DNA of 64,000 bases from Tridacna crocea (lineage: Eukaryota > Mollusca > Bivalvia > Cardiida > Cardiidae): contig OX031065.1 in assembly GCA_943736015.1 (NCBI GenBank), positions 48,152,992 through 48,216,991 of the forward strand, read 5' to 3'. Below the pieces are notes generated by a model that was given only the letters and a program-made list of their open reading frames with translations, had not been told where the DNA came from and ran no database searches. Shown here in pieces: positions 43,405 to 55,629 of this stretch (its first letter is position 1; each line of letters begins with the position of its first letter). The translations under genes and the position numbers were made by a program.

Positions 43405-44090
43405 TCGGTCCTTAGGCCTGCCCTCCACTACAACCCCGATCGCTTGTCGAAGGGTTGCAGATGAAAAATGGCTAATTTCGGGGAGCTTTCGGGATGAAAA
43501 TCGGCGGAGTTTGGCAAACAGCGCTCGTTCGGCAAGTATGCGAAAGGTTGCCGAAATCTTACCGAAGTATGCGGATATATAGTACAGAAAAATGCCGATC
43601 GGTCCAGGATTGTTGACCGAGTGTTTCCCGATCACGCAGAATGGCTGCAGTTCACTTGCAGAACATACAGAAACGTTTAAGAATCAATGCCGACATGTTG
43701 GCGATGTGAGTGCCAAGGTATACATAGGCGAGTTACATGTATCTTTCCCGAACCGCTCGGGGTGACACAGTGAATAAGAAACCTCGCCGAATGCTGCCGG
43801 ATTATGCGCGATGTGTTTCAGAACGTCCGGAATGATTGCTGAAGGTTCGGTCCCGACGCTTCCCCGAATTCAACGATCGGCGTCCAAATTTTAAAACTTT
43901 TAAAATTTGGATCCCGAAGCTTTTTTGATCCCGAATCGGCCCCGACACACTAAGAATGTTTCCAGATGGGTTTAAGAAACACCAAGAACGGTTCATGATC
44001 ATTGCGAAGATGTGCCGAAGCATCCAGTTCCTGTCATTTTTACGATCGGGAACCTTTTGGGGTCTTAGTGGAAGGCCGGTCTTAGGTAGA
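43405..44090. repeat. CCGA-rich element with decayed inverted ends
   Basis: TTAGGCCTGCCCTCCACTAC at the left and AGTGGAAGGCCGGTCTTAGG at the right are imperfect inverted ends. The interior is unusually rich in CCGAA, CCGATCGG and TTCGG words compared with its surroundings. Confidence 0.5.
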
Positions 44091-44101
44091 TGGGACTTTA
44101 C

Positions 44102-44320
44102 CCATGCATAGTTTAGTTTAAACATATTTATTTTACATCGATTGAGAAACAAGTTCTGACAACTTGTACTAATCTCTCTCGATTCTGCTTCCTGGGAACT
44201 ACACCAGTACTCGGGCCGGATGTGTGGGCCAATGAAAAATCCCAAAGTTGACACCCGCTCCCGGGAATTGAACTCAGGACCTTTTGGTTAGGAGGCCGAC
44301 GCTCTACCTCACATCCACGG
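44102..44320 (-). mobile_element. SINE family 2, head interrupted by SINE 1
   Basis: tRNA-like head on the minus strand: GTGAGGTAGAGCGTCGG, B-box-like GAGTTCAATTCCC. Body collinear with 30115-30313. A SINE 1 copy is inserted at 44325 at the very start of the head. Confidence 0.8.
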
Positions 44321-44324
44321 ACCC

Positions 44325-44590
44325 TTTGGTTGGTTGTATTGGGGTTTAACGCCACTTTAACAGCTAAGGTCATATCATGGCGGTCGGTGACGCATAAGTG
44401 TTTCCTGGCTTTCTCACACCAGTATTAACACAGCTTTCTTTCCAAAGCCACCAACTACTTTTTTCACATGCTTAAGCAGAGGAAAGAGGCGAAAATACGC
44501 CGGAAAGAGAGTTCGCCTCAACCGGGTATCGAACTCACATCCACCAGCTCATGAGTCCGACACGCTCACCACTGAGCCACCCAGGCGGGC
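44325..44590 (-). mobile_element. SINE family 1, 266 bp
   Basis: GGTTGTATTGGGGTTTAACG tail at the left, tRNA head at the right (TGGCTCAGTGGTGAGCG on the minus strand). Target duplication TCCACGGACCC at 44314-44324 and 44591-44601. Confidence 0.9.
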
Positions 44591-44847
44591 TCCACGGACC
44601 CATTCATAGTAATGTGCTTACTTCTTTAGGAACATGAATTTCAGAAATGCATTAAACTCCCTTTCGCCAGGGATGGCACGTATGGTACACCAATTCCAAA
44701 ACTCATAGTGACCTTTCTCCATTGATTTCTTGGATTGTTTATGTGTTTAAAAGTAATAAAATATTGACGTTTAAAGTTATTATGAATATTTTAAATTCTT
44801 GTATTTGTATGCTTAAGGGATTGGTTTTTCGTCCTTAAAAAAATAGC

Positions 44848-45079
44848 CAACTCTTCCATCAGACGACAAAATTTTATCTCTGTCCAAACTGTATCAATTG
44901 AAAGCGTTTGCAGACGACAATTTCAATGTGGCTCAAATGGTGCCTTTTTTTTTAGGAATGAAAACATTGTGGAAAAGGGAGAAAATGCAACAAGCATTTT
45001 GTCCCTTTCCCACCATGTTTTCAGAATGCTTTTTTTTTTCAGGCTCGTAAAAAGTCGGGATTGTGTGGTATAGAGTTAA
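44848..45079 (-). mobile_element. piggyBac-like MITE (B, -), left TTAA lost
   Basis: TCTTCCATCAGACGACAAAA to GGTATAGAGTTAA; palindrome centre shortened to AAATGCAACAAGC. Confidence 0.82.
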
Positions 45080-46160
45080 GTTTTCTTTTATAGATCTACA
45101 TTTCCTCCGACAGACATGAATCATTTCCAAGCGATCCACTATGACTCAAAGATTGCAAACTTATCTTGGAGTTCAATGTTTGCAAACGATCGAACTTGTA
45201 AATGCTTTTAGACTCAGAAAACCGTGTATTTATGGACAATCTAGCCATAAATAAAAAATATGACTGCTTATTTACAAATAATGGATGGAGACTTTATGTT
45301 CAGAGCCAATGGCTCCGAAGAGAAAATGTATCTTCCGGTCCCGAAAATATCGGCTAAAAAACAACAACTGAAAAACAGACAAGCATACCATTCTTTGTAC
45401 TGATTTATTCTTATACATTTGAAAGAGAAGAATGCCATGCTGTATTCTGGTTTTTCAACATCACGGATCACTTGTGTCATAGGTTGGCCGTGGCCGAAAT
45501 TAATACACTATGGACAAAATTTCAGACTGATATTGTCATTAAAGAAACAAATTATAAGAGAAAATTTTGCTGCCCTTAAATCGTGAACTGTTGTCTTGAA
45601 CATTTCTATTCTGTGCTTGCAAAGAATTGATAAGAAAAATGAAATAAATAAATAAAGGCTCAGAATATGTGACCGGGCTCTGAATTTGGGACCGGCTCCG
45701 AATATACTGACTGGCACTGATATATTAGGGCTTCCTTTCAAAGACTTAGCCGTTAGTTTCTTATTCAGTAAGACATATGTTCTGTCTTTCCGTCAATGCC
45801 CTTCACCCTAAACTTTTAAGTATACAATTGTTAGATGAAACGTGGCCGAAATTCTGAAAATACAAACGACTGATATTATCACAACAAGGGATCTTAACTT
45901 ATTTTTTTATGGACCAATAACAAAAAGGTCACGTGTACATGCAAAACGCGGAACATCTGGTATGTTTCTGTCAAAACAAGTTTTTTAGGGGATATTATTT
46001 CAACGAAATAACTTTTTTCTTTCAAATGAATGTCAACAAAGTATTTATAGTTTATTTTTATTTTGCCAGATTAGTCGTAAAGAGCGTTGGCTAAAATCAA
46101 TAGACTGAACTGAATTCGAGCAGAACTTAATAACCGGAATGAGCCGGTGGATCTGCAGTT
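45080..46160. other. Intergenic, nothing recognised
   Basis: GGCTCCGAAxATA words recur (45305-45350 and 45655-45715) as a loose inverted pair. No gene. Confidence 0.4.
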
Positions 46161-46165
46161 GACTC

Positions 46166-46424
46166 ACAGTTATTTAATCAAAGTGCTGAAAGTACTGACA
46201 GACATGCGAATTTGATATATATAAGTGGCTATAGTAAAGACACACTTAATCGGTTTATACAAGATTGAAGAAAACTTGTAAAATTCAGGTTTGGCAAACC
46301 TGAATTTTACAAGTTTTCTTCAATCTTGTATAAACCGACCAAGTTTATCTTTATTATAATTATAGCCACTTATATCAAATTCGCTCGTCTGTCAGTACTT
46401 TCAGCACTTTGATTAAATAACTGT
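46166..46424. repeat. 259-bp foldback with about 125-bp arms and almost no loop
   Basis: ACAGTTATTTAATCAAAG to AAAATTCAGGTTTG is mirrored to CTTTGATTAAATAACTGT. The inner 60 bp on each side appear perfectly paired. Outer arms have a small indel (AGTAAAGACACACTTAAT versus ACCAAGTTTATC). Confidence 0.9.
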
Positions 46425-47094
46425 CAGCAACGTGATCTTGATCATGGTGCGATATGTAAACTAAAGAGCACCGGCAACGAGAGACACTGTGAAAAGCAAC
46501 AAAAGGAACAAGTAATTAATAGACTGAGTTAGAAAATAAACACACAAACTGGTTATTATCGGAAATGTATTTAAAAAAAAAAAGAAATTTCCCACGGAAA
46601 ATTGTTAGTGTTGCTCTCTAATTGGTATGTTACCATGTTAAGAACGGTGAATCGGTGTACTTTTGGTGAAGTAATGTACCTTGTAGGTGCATATCGAGCT
46701 CCGCCAAGGGATACCATCAGCGGATCACCCTTGGTTTTCCAATACATCGACCAGAAATTTATACACCGGAAACATAACGTTTTACTTCTCGTAAAATACT
46801 AAGACTCCGCTGAAAAGAAAAACTGAGTATACACGAGCCACAAGTTATAATCGAAATCTCTCAAAATATCTTTCCGTTCACAAACACTTTGCTATTTCTT
46901 TTATTATCTAACATGGTTGACTTAATCAATGGCGTCGGCAGCCTTCACAGAGGGATTGACTTCAAACCAAATAATGCCGTCGTTAATCAAAACAGTTTCA
47001 TTTGGGTGTGGCCATGTTCATGTCATGTGACATCAAGTGTTTCCGGTGGGTAGATACCTCAATAACCTCATTCATACAGACGAGGTTAAATGCA
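46425..47094. other. Intergenic, nothing recognised
   Basis: A 66-codon frame at 46602-46802 has no recognisable similarity. Confidence 0.4.
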
Positions 47095-47312
47095 GTTTAC
47101 CCTTTACCAAATAATTCTTAGTTTTTACGGCCCGGAGTCAGAAGCCTTTTGAAACATGTGGTAACCAGCATTTTCTCCTTTTCCCACAATGCTTCCTACC
47201 CCGCTGGGAAAAAAAATCTGAATTTTGGAATAACATGTATGTTTAGTTTGTCGTCTGCAGATGCTTTCATTTGAACCGGTCTATAATCTTGTCGTTTGGT
47301 GAGGAGTTAAGG
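47095..47312 (+). mobile_element. piggyBac-like MITE (B, +), left arm deleted
   Basis: TTTACCCTTTACCAAATAATTC to GGTGAGGAGTTAA. GAAACATGTGG passes directly to TAACCAGCATTTTCTCC, the same type of arm loss as 5128. Confidence 0.85.
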
Positions 47313-47870
47313 AATCGACCCAGTTGTGTCGAGTTATCAGAGGCTTGAAATACTAGCACAGTTAGCTGTCATCTCCGACTTACGAAGATGACCAAAGCCT
47401 AAATTCTCTATATCAGTAAGACGTTTAAAAGAAAGAACCAATTTTGTGTGCTGTCAATTCTTCGATTTTCCTTTGATTCCTTATAGTGATCACCAATTTG
47501 GTTTTGGGTTATCGATAACCTCTGTTGGGAGCAAGAGATTTAAAGGTAATGGACCCGAACTAGAAAACAGCTTTTTCCACTAAATATTTTCTTACAAAAT
47601 CTGCTGTGATTAAGAATGATCATTATTGTACTACTTTAAGCAAGCCACTTTGTCCTCTTTTTTCCGTCTTAAAATTATCATGTATAAATCCAAAACCACT
47701 TTAATTCTCATTACAAAGGGAGACAATAATTACCTCCCTTTTCTGGACACCAACAAAAGTATCAAAACATAATTTCTACATAGACATCAATGTGCAAAAG
47801 TATTATATCTGTATAAAGCCATATCTATCAACTATCAAGAAATTTTATTCCATGTTACACTTGAAGTGTT
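47313..47870. other. Intergenic, nothing firmly recognised
   Basis: GGGAGACAATAATTACCTCCC is a short hairpin at 47729-47749. No gene. Confidence 0.4.
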
Positions 47871-47877
47871 ACGAGTG

Positions 47878-48225
47878 CGTTGTCTGCGCATGTCATATTC
47901 TTCGAAGATTCGACCGTCTTATATGACACATCACTAGCCCCAAAAGTGGGCTGACTGTAATATTACGCTCCATAAAGTAGTAGTGTTGAAAATAGCTTTT
48001 ATCAATACGTTCGAGGAGAAATGAGACCTGCTTTAGCTTCAGATTTCGCTAGACTGCTGATCATAGCTGAGTGAATTGCACGAGGTAGCGTTTTATTGAG
48101 TAAAACGTTTAATTTAGTTTGAAATTCAAAGTAACGGTTTTCGCGTAGGAAAGTGGTTCGGTTCTGTACCCAGGATACCCAAATTAGATGAGTATTTATA
48201 GAATGCCATCTAGCGGGAGATAATG
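47878..48225 (-). mobile_element. CTAGATGGCATTCTA element, 348 bp
   Basis: Reverse orientation: CGTTGTCTGCGCATGTC to GCCATCTAGCGGGAGATAAT. Flanks GTTACGAGTG and GTTACGGATG are a mutated duplication. Confidence 0.82.
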
Positions 48226-48602
48226 GTTACGGATGTACCACCTTAACTTCCGTCGTATATATCGGGAGTATTTTGTATCGTGTTATATTTCCTCGTTGAA
48301 AAAAAGAAAAGAAACAAAATGATGACTCATCTTTTTAAATACGGTTTGCTACCCACTTGTCCATATACTTAAACGATTGAAAAACGCGAGTAGTGTAAGT
48401 ATCAAACAGAGCTGACTTAGATCACTCATCTAGACCGTACAGAGTGATCTTGATCCGCTTTCTTCCCCAAAGCGACAGAGGCATTGCGACGTGTGATGGT
48501 TTATATTATATTTAACGAGTGTATTGACAATAGTAAGGAAGGAAATGTTGGGATTGTGAAAATCCACTGATAACATGAATAAAGCGACTACTCCACTTCA
48601 GA
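48226..48602. other. Intergenic
   Basis: A decayed hairpin with GATCACTC / GAGTGATC at 48420-48452, otherwise nothing. Confidence 0.4.
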
Positions 48603-49050
48603 CAGAACCCTTTATCTAACATTCACCGAGTTTTAACGGACCCTTAAGAAGAAACCTTATGAAAACATTGTGGGAAAAGAAGAAAATGCTGGTAACCAGC
48701 ATTTTCTTCTTTTTCTACAATGTTTTCTTTTCTTTTTGCTTTATCGTCTTTCAAATGATTATAATATAAACAAACTTTAGTCTTTTTGGCGTTTGGTAAA
48801 TAGCTGATCCAAAAAGCGACATGCCGACTTATAACTCTATCATTAAAGAGTTAAGTCTTGGCCACTCGTATTAAAAGTATTTACAGTTGACAGTTTACTT
48901 TTGGCTTCAATGTGACACGACTTCGGAGAGGTTGAAAACCATGTGGGAAAAGGAGAAAATGCTGCTGACGAGCATTTCTCATTTTCCCACGATGTTTTCA
49001 AAAGCCATCTCCTTTGAGATCTTCAAAGACAAGGGATCGTTTGAGATAAA
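48603..49050. mobile_element. Two decayed piggyBac-like MITEs
   Basis: 48603-48806 (+) has GAACCCTTTATCTAACATTC and a good palindrome with TTCTTCTTTTTC arm. 48846-49050 (-) has ACCATGTGGGAAAAGG and CTGCTGACGAGC. Confidence 0.75.
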
Positions 49051-49860
49051 TATTGAATAATGTTGTGATAGAGGGCTGTACTGTTTGAGAGAAAACTTGT
49101 CAGAGCGTCTATTGATATCTTGCATCCACACAGATCTTGCGTCAGGTCGTCGTAGGTAAAGTGTTTTGCTCTTACGTACAGCCTGTACATTATCTGCGTT
49201 CTTTTTACGAGCTGAAAGCATGCATATACATTACAATTGACTTTTATATCTAAGGGTTAGACCGGATCAAACCTTTGTACATATATTTGCTTTACATCCT
49301 GGTATCTTACTCAGCCGAACCTGAGTGAAAATTGTTTTAATATAATTGTTTACAGGATTGCAAAGTGCGGATGATCAAATTACACGTAAGTACATATGTA
49401 CTGTAATTAAAATAGAAAAGTGTCTGGAACGATTTCGATTGAATATTTGATCATAAATCGGCAGACTTCGTAAGTACATCTAGCCTCGTCCGTTTAAGTA
49501 GGTCTCAATTAAATCTACTTTCATAAGACATGTCCGTTCTCTGACTAGCAACAACAACTTCTGCGATGAAGTTGTGAACATTGTGAACATAATAATTTGT
49601 CAATGAAATTGATGAAATAAGATGAAACATGTGGATGACCAAACTACGTATAAGAACTGTATGTAAAACAGAAATGTGTTTGGAACAATTTCGTTGAATA
49701 TTTGATTATTCGTAGTTCTTCATCCGTGCACTCAAGACTGCACTAGTAGTAAAGTGAAATTTCCGGTGAAACATGAACGACGTATACATGTGCACGTAAA
49801 TCACTCGTTTAAACTCGGCCGATTCCGTACCTAAATTTTACCTCCTCTTCATCAAGGGGC
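49051..49860. other. Intergenic, nothing recognised
   Basis: A 180-bp segment (about 49340-49480) recurs decayed at 49600-49740 (GATGACCAAACTACGTATAAG, GTGTTTGGAACAATTTCG): a loose local duplication. Confidence 0.5.
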
Positions 49861-50233
49861 ACTATCTCCCACTAGATGGCATTCTACAAATGTATATCTA
49901 TCTAATTTGGGCATCCTGGGTACAGAACCGGACTACTTTTCTACGCGACAACGCGTAAACTAAAATAAGCGTTTACTCAATTAAACGCTACCTGGTGCGA
50001 TTCATTCAACTATGATCAGCAGCGTAGAGAAATCTGGAGCTAAAATAGGCCGGATTTCTCCTCAAACGTATTGATAAAAGCCATTTTCTGCATTGCTACT
50101 TTACAGCGCCATTTTCTGCATCGCTATTTCACAGTGCCACTACTACAACCCCCCCCCCCTTCCCAATATGGGGGCGGGGGCAGTGATGCAGACTATAGTC
50201 GAATCTTCGGAGAATATCACATGCGCAGAGAAC
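49861..50233 (+). mobile_element. CTAGATGGCATTCTA element with C-run
   Basis: CTATCTCCCACTAGATGG to GCGCAGAGAACG, flanked by CATCAAGGGG on both sides (49850-49859 and 50234-50243). An internal part is duplicated (CATTTTCTGCATTGCTAC) and a C run occurs at about 50151. Confidence 0.82.
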
Positions 50234-50599
50234 GCATCAAGGGGGGCTTTTGAGGGCTTTTTTTTTTTTTGGAAATACAGTCTTGTGATCTTTTACATGG
50301 CGTAAATCGATTGACAATGGCAACAACAGTTACAGTGATAGTCAACCTATCGCTGAAAAAAGGGTGCCAATTTAACTGATAAACAAAGTTAGAAAATAAC
50401 TGCAAGAACTACTTGTCATCGGACATGTATGTAACATTCAGACGGAAAATTATGCCTAGTGTTTGCTTATTAATTGAAGTGTTAGGATTTTAAAAACGGT
50501 CTACTTCCGGCAAAGAAATTTATCATGTGCATATCAAGCTCTTTGATGCAGCCGAAGGATCTTCCGAGGTTCGCCGAATGACACACGGAGAGCGCAAAA

Positions 50600-50692
50600 T
50601 ATATCGTTGGTTTACTTCAAAAACCTCGTAACTACAGCTTGAAACAAGTTCTACGTAGTTACGAGGTTTTTGAAGTAAATCGACGATATGAT
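50600..50692. repeat. GTTTACTTCAAAAACC foldback
   Basis: GTTTACTTCAAAAACCTCG, then a complement ending CGAGGTTTTTGAAGTAAA. Same family as 39158. Confidence 0.8.
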
Positions 50693-51782
50693 AGGTAGTT
50701 CAGCAAAGAGATTTGAACAACCGGGATCACACAACGTTTACTGAACGATAATATATAGGATGTATGGTTGGTATCCAGGTCGGTGTTTCGCTGATAAGGG
50801 GACAAGTGTTTCATGTTATTACCAAAGGTTTTATCAGGGAGTTGACTTAGTGTTGGGAAATGACAAACATGAGCGTGGTTTTGCTGGACTTATAACGTCT
50901 CTTCCGATAGAATTTGTGGGGTGACATTAGGATTTTAAAGGTTTGTTTTTAATTTAAGAGAAACGATATTTCTGATATTACCACATCCGATTGTACATGT
51001 ATTTCTGGTTTCTTTCTTCCCAAGGTTAACTTACTGCTCCCATCGAAACGTAATCGCCGCAGACAACTTGAAAAGATACTTGTTAAACGAGAAGAATTAA
51101 CACAACTCAAAGTCCGACATATGGATACAAGGGAGAATATTGGCAGAGAGAAAATAGCTCTTTCTGGGCAATTTCTTTTGTCATGTGTTCTCACAGGTGA
51201 TATGGCCAAAGACCAAAATGTCCGCTTAGGAAATTGGTTAATGTTCACAATATTCTTTTTAAAAATGTATGAATCGTGCTCTGTGAATTGTGAATTTTAC
51301 TGCATCTGCTGAAGTATCGATTCATAATAGCCTGCGCAGGCCACACCGGCTGATATGAGTCGAAACTTGTTACCATTTGCAATTTTCTGCATATCGAAAG
51401 CACTACTATTTATAGATGTGTTTACATGTTCAAGGACCATTCATGTTCAAGGACCCGATGATTAAGTCCGTAAATGGACAAAAAGGGCTTTGTGAATCAA
51501 TAACTATGAGGTGACTTTCTATGTATATTATAACTGTACCGAACCCCCCGAAATTTTTTTTTGACTCGTCGCCTCTGGAACAGTAGATATCCAACATTAT
51601 AGAAAGAAGCACCGTTAACGTCTCATTATTGTGACTAAGTTGGTAAAGTACTTCCAAGAGTATGTTTTATACCCCTTTTTGCCAGTTCGGTGCTCTGTCA
51701 TAATCGTGTGTACCTTTTAACACTTTTAACAGGCGAGAAATTTCTAGACTTTTCTATATTGAAAACGTTTGCTTGCGACACA
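50693..51782. other. Intergenic, one GCCTGCGCAG remnant
   Basis: AATAGCCTGCGCAGGCC with ACCGGCTGATATGAG at 51325-51380. No gene recognised. Confidence 0.45.
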
Positions 51783-52019
51783 TTAACTCTTTACCAAACG
51801 ACAAAATGTTAGACTGGTCCAAATTGAAAGCATTTGCAGACGAAAAACTAAACGTTACTCAAAAATTGAAATTTGTTTCCAGCACGGTAGAAAACATTGT
51901 GGGAAAAGGAGAAAATGCTGGTTACCAGAATTTTTCTCCTTTTACCACATTTTTTTTTTCAAAAAGCTTCTATCGCAGCGTCGTAAAAACCAGGGATTAA
52001 ATTGTTTGGTAAAGGGTAA
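51783..52019 (-). mobile_element. piggyBac-like MITE (B, -)
   Basis: TTAACTCTTTACCAAACGAC to GGTAAAGGGTAAA. Confidence 0.9.
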
Positions 52020-52047
52020 AGCGGTTCTCACTGTATAAATTTGTACT

Positions 52048-52530
52048 TTAACTCTTCAACAAAACGACAAAAAATTCAGACTGGTACAAAATCGAAAACC
52101 TTTATAGATCACAAAATGGGCTTGACTGAATCGTTGAAATTTATTTAAAGAAGCGTAGAAAACTTTGTGTGAAAAGGAGAAAATGCTGGTTACCAGCATT
52201 TTCTCCTTTTCTCACAATGTTTTCAAAAAGGTATATCTTTCATATAGTTGTTAAAAGTCGGTAATGCAAAGTAAAGGGTTACAAATGCATCCCTGTTTGA
52301 AAGGTTCAATAGTGAAGGAAGTTATTTTTATCACTTAAACACAAAATAAAACGTTAAACAAATCCAAATTGAAAGTTGTTTGCAGACAACACCTTTAATT
52401 AATATGGCTGAAATGTGTTGACCTGTCTGTACAACATACAGAAAGCATAGTCGCAAAAGGAGAAATATTCTGGTTTCCAGCATTTTCTCTTTTTCCCACA
52501 ATCTTTTCAGAAACCTTCCCGCTTTTTGTA
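52048..52530 (-). mobile_element. piggyBac-like MITE (B, -) plus decayed copy
   Basis: 52048-52282 runs TTAACTCTTCAACAAAACG to AGTAAAGGGTTA. 52350-52525 keeps CAAATTGAAAGTTGTTTGC and a decayed palindrome. Confidence 0.82.
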
Positions 52531-54037
52531 GTTAGATCGCGCGATGACTGATAAAGGTTTAGCTGTTTTTTGTTTCCTCGTTCAAACAGTTATACAACTA
52601 AATAAGTTCGCATTCATAGATACCTGCGTACCTTATTGAACAATTGTCGGATTTCACTAAGATTTTTGAGATAAGATAGTACACCTGTTACGATATTTCA
52701 TTCACTTCAATAAAAGATATACAAAAGAATCGACGAATAGCCCTAGTTTGTTCTAAATTCACAAGAAAGTCATTATTTCAATAACTGATATTTCCGGTTA
52801 CTCATGAAAGGTACTGGACTGGGTTAGTACAGATAACTGTCCCCAAAGGCAATGCTACTTTTTGCATGGTCGCCTCTGGGTACAGAGGCGATCTAGACAA
52901 AACCAGTTTAAAGCTCCGTACAGATTTTGTGACGTTACGTTTTAACTCTCATTATTTCACAAATAGGGCAGAAAACTAGGATTTGAACATACTTGTTGCT
53001 TGCGTAATTAATTTCGTTTGAAATTCAATTATTTTCTTGTTAAGTGCTGCACATAACAGGAAACCGTTCATTTCATCCGTTTGTCGAGGTTTTTACCATT
53101 CGGCATATCTCGGGTGATGGGAGCCATCATACCCCCTCGGTTGTAACTGTTGGATTAATATGCGTGAGGTCGATGCATTCATCGCCTGGAAGTACACCGG
53201 TTTACCGGTCTGAAAATAGACCTTTTGCCAATTACCGTTACTGACGCGTCACCATGAGTTACTTCCCTTGCGAGTACTTTCCACCGGACAATCTTTCCCA
53301 ATAGCATATACCCGAATAGTGAAAGGGTCATATTTTTAAATGGAATACACCCTAAACGCCATAAATGCTTCAGTTTCAATTATCTGTCAAAAACTTTCTA
53401 ACAATAATTCACTTGACAAACAATTCGTACATTCATTTTTTAACGTGATGTATCAATTCCGATTGAAGTTTTCACTGAAAAATAGACAGATGTGAATAAC
53501 TTCATCGAGGTTGTTTATGCCGTTGCTTGACAACTGTCAGAGTCTCGCTTTATATAGAATTACGTGATTTTCATTTCAATATGGAAATCTCCTCAACACG
53601 GATGAGGTTAGATGTAGGTACTGAATCGGCCGAGTTGTGACGAGTGGATTTTTACGTTTCCTAAAATACACACAATGGCCGCCAGGCACGATAAATTTCG
53701 TTGGTGCTTTTTCCGATATAAACATGTTACTAACAAATTTCCTTAAGTTCTTTATGTAATGTAAAGTTTAATAATTTGCCTTTGGTCATTAAAAGGTTAA
53801 TTGCATTTCGCTGCAAGACAGATTAATCCTACGAAACAGAAAGTCACTTTAGCTATCTGTCTTTGTTACCGGAAAATTTACGATAGACTTGAGACGGTAT
53901 GGTGCACAATAAACGTCCAAAGATGAAAAAATTCACCGTAACGTTTCATTATTGTAACTTTGGCTTGGGTTAAAATTACTTTTTTTTCTAACAGAACCTG
54001 ACGTCAACGTTGACCAAATCGCCAGTTTTTTCGTATG
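52531..54037. other. Intergenic, nothing recognised
   Basis: Longest stretch of the right half without a recognised repeat. GGTCGCCTCTGGGTACAGAGGCGATC (by arms GTCGCCTCTG / CAGAGGCGAT, 52870-52893) is a small hairpin. Confidence 0.45.
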
Positions 54038-54266
54038 TTAACTCATTACCAAACGAAAATATTTTAGGCTTGTCAAAATCGAAAGCATTTGCAGACGACA
54101 AAATAAAAGTGACTGAAAAGTTGAAATTTGTTTTGTGAAGAGTAGAAAGCATTGTGGGAAAAGGAGAAAATGCTGGTTACCAGCATTTTCTCCTTTTCCC
54201 ACGATGTTTTCTCTATGCTTCTTTCTCAGGGTCGTCAAAAGTAGGGACTGTGTAGTAATGGGTTAA
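54038..54266 (-). mobile_element. piggyBac-like MITE (B, -)
   Basis: TTAACTCATTACCAAACG to AGTAATGGGTTAA, with a full palindrome. Confidence 0.92.
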
Positions 54267-54284
54267 TTGACAACCACGTTTACT

Positions 54285-54497
54285 GAATATACGAACAAAT
54301 GGCAAAATTTTACTTCTGTCCAAAGTGAAAGGATTCGTAGACAACATTTTCAGAGTGGCTTAAAAGGTGTATTTTTCCACGGTGGGGTAGAAAAGGGGAA
54401 AATGCTGGTTACCAGCATTGTCTTTTTCCCACAATATTTTCAAAAGGTTTTTTTTCCAGGGTCGTTAAAAGTCGGTATTGTACGGTAAAGCGTTGTA
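54285..54497 (-). mobile_element. piggyBac-like MITE (B, -), decayed ends
   Basis: GAACAAATGGCAAAATTTTAC to CGGTAAAGCGTTG; left palindrome arm shortened. Confidence 0.8.
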
Positions 54498-54682
54498 GTT
54501 TTCCAATAAGAGGATGAATTTTATGATATAAATACAAGATAATCAACTGCTTGCGTGTCACTATAGGGTGTGATACGTTGAAAAAAACGCGGGTCTGAAG
54601 GATGAGTTTTATAACCGCATCAAAGCCCATTCGAGTGACAGATTTTTAAACTTACGCACAACCAGTTGATCGGAAAAAACAT

Positions 54683-54934
54683 ATAATGTAGAAATGACCC
54701 TTCCCTACAAAATGACCCATGGTCATTTCTCTAGCTATGGGAATGACCCGGGTCATTATTCTACGTAGAGAAATGACCCTTGGGGTCATTTCTCTACGTC
54801 GAATAATGACCCTGTGGTTAATTTCCTACGTAGAATAATGACACTACGTAGAATAATGACCCTTGGCTTAATTCTCTACGTAGAATAATGACCCATGGGT
54901 CATTTTTCAGGGGAGGGTCATTTATGCATTACAC
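54683..54934. repeat. GACCC/GGGTCATT compound palindrome, copy 1
   Basis: Alternating ATGACCC, GGGTCATT and TTCTACGTAGA palindromes, at least five units, between ends ATAATGTAGAAATGACCC and GGGTCATTTATGCATTAC. Same ends as 63303. Confidence 0.88.
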
Positions 54935-55213
54935 AGACAAGCATTCTAAAACTATGTTGTCACTCGTGATGATACCATGTTTATCATGAATAATTCGCTG
55001 TGTTAAGCCCAGAAACTCATTGATAAGAATATAATATATAAAGATGGTAAACAATTTTTTTCTAACCATTCATAACTGCACAACTTTAAAATTTGTTGAG
55101 TTTACTACATGAACGGATTTTATCATAATACAAATACATGTAAGGACAAACCCGTGTGCATTACAATGTGTGCATGTTTATTTTACATAAAATCAGGTAT
55201 TCGTTTCATTCCT
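54935..55213. other. Intergenic, nothing recognised
   Basis: AT-rich, no features. Confidence 0.4.
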
Positions 55214-55353
55214 TTAACTCTTTACCAAACCACAAAATTTAAGACTGGTCCAGATTAGAAAGCGTTAGCAAACGACAAAATGAATGTGATTAAAGAATTT
55301 AAATTTGTGTAAGGAATGGAAGAAAACATTGTGGGAAAAGGAGAAAATGCTGG
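55214..55353 (-). mobile_element. piggyBac-like MITE (B, -), cut at the palindrome centre
   Basis: TTAACTCTTTACCAAACCAC to GAGAAAATGCTGG, then a switch to the reverse complement of a Helitron-like end (CACGAAGTGCTC, 55354-55400). The join lies exactly at the hairpin apex. Confidence 0.85.
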
Positions 55354-55629
55354 CACGAAGTGCTCATGGTGAGCTTTTGTGATCGCCTAATGTCCGTCGT
55401 CCGTTGGTAAGATTATATTAAGTCCTTTGTCATGTTCTGAAATGAACATGAAAATTTACGTAATGTGATAGCAAGCGATAGTTTTCAACGCATCATAACA
55501 TGTTTCGTGCAAACACCTCTGGGATACTGAAAATATACATGCTGAATGCAGGGGCTTGCTTAAAACAGGTACTTCTGAACACATTTGCCTTCTCTTGCAG
55601 CCCAATAAATCTCTGCTCAATACAGGTTG

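Noticed and set aside
43802-44254. 150-codon minus-strand open frame
   Set aside because: Covers SINE 2 and the CCGA-rich block; no recognisable protein and no splice context.
46602-46802. 66-codon open frame with VGAYRAPPRD
   Set aside because: Short, isolated, no recognisable family or splice signals.
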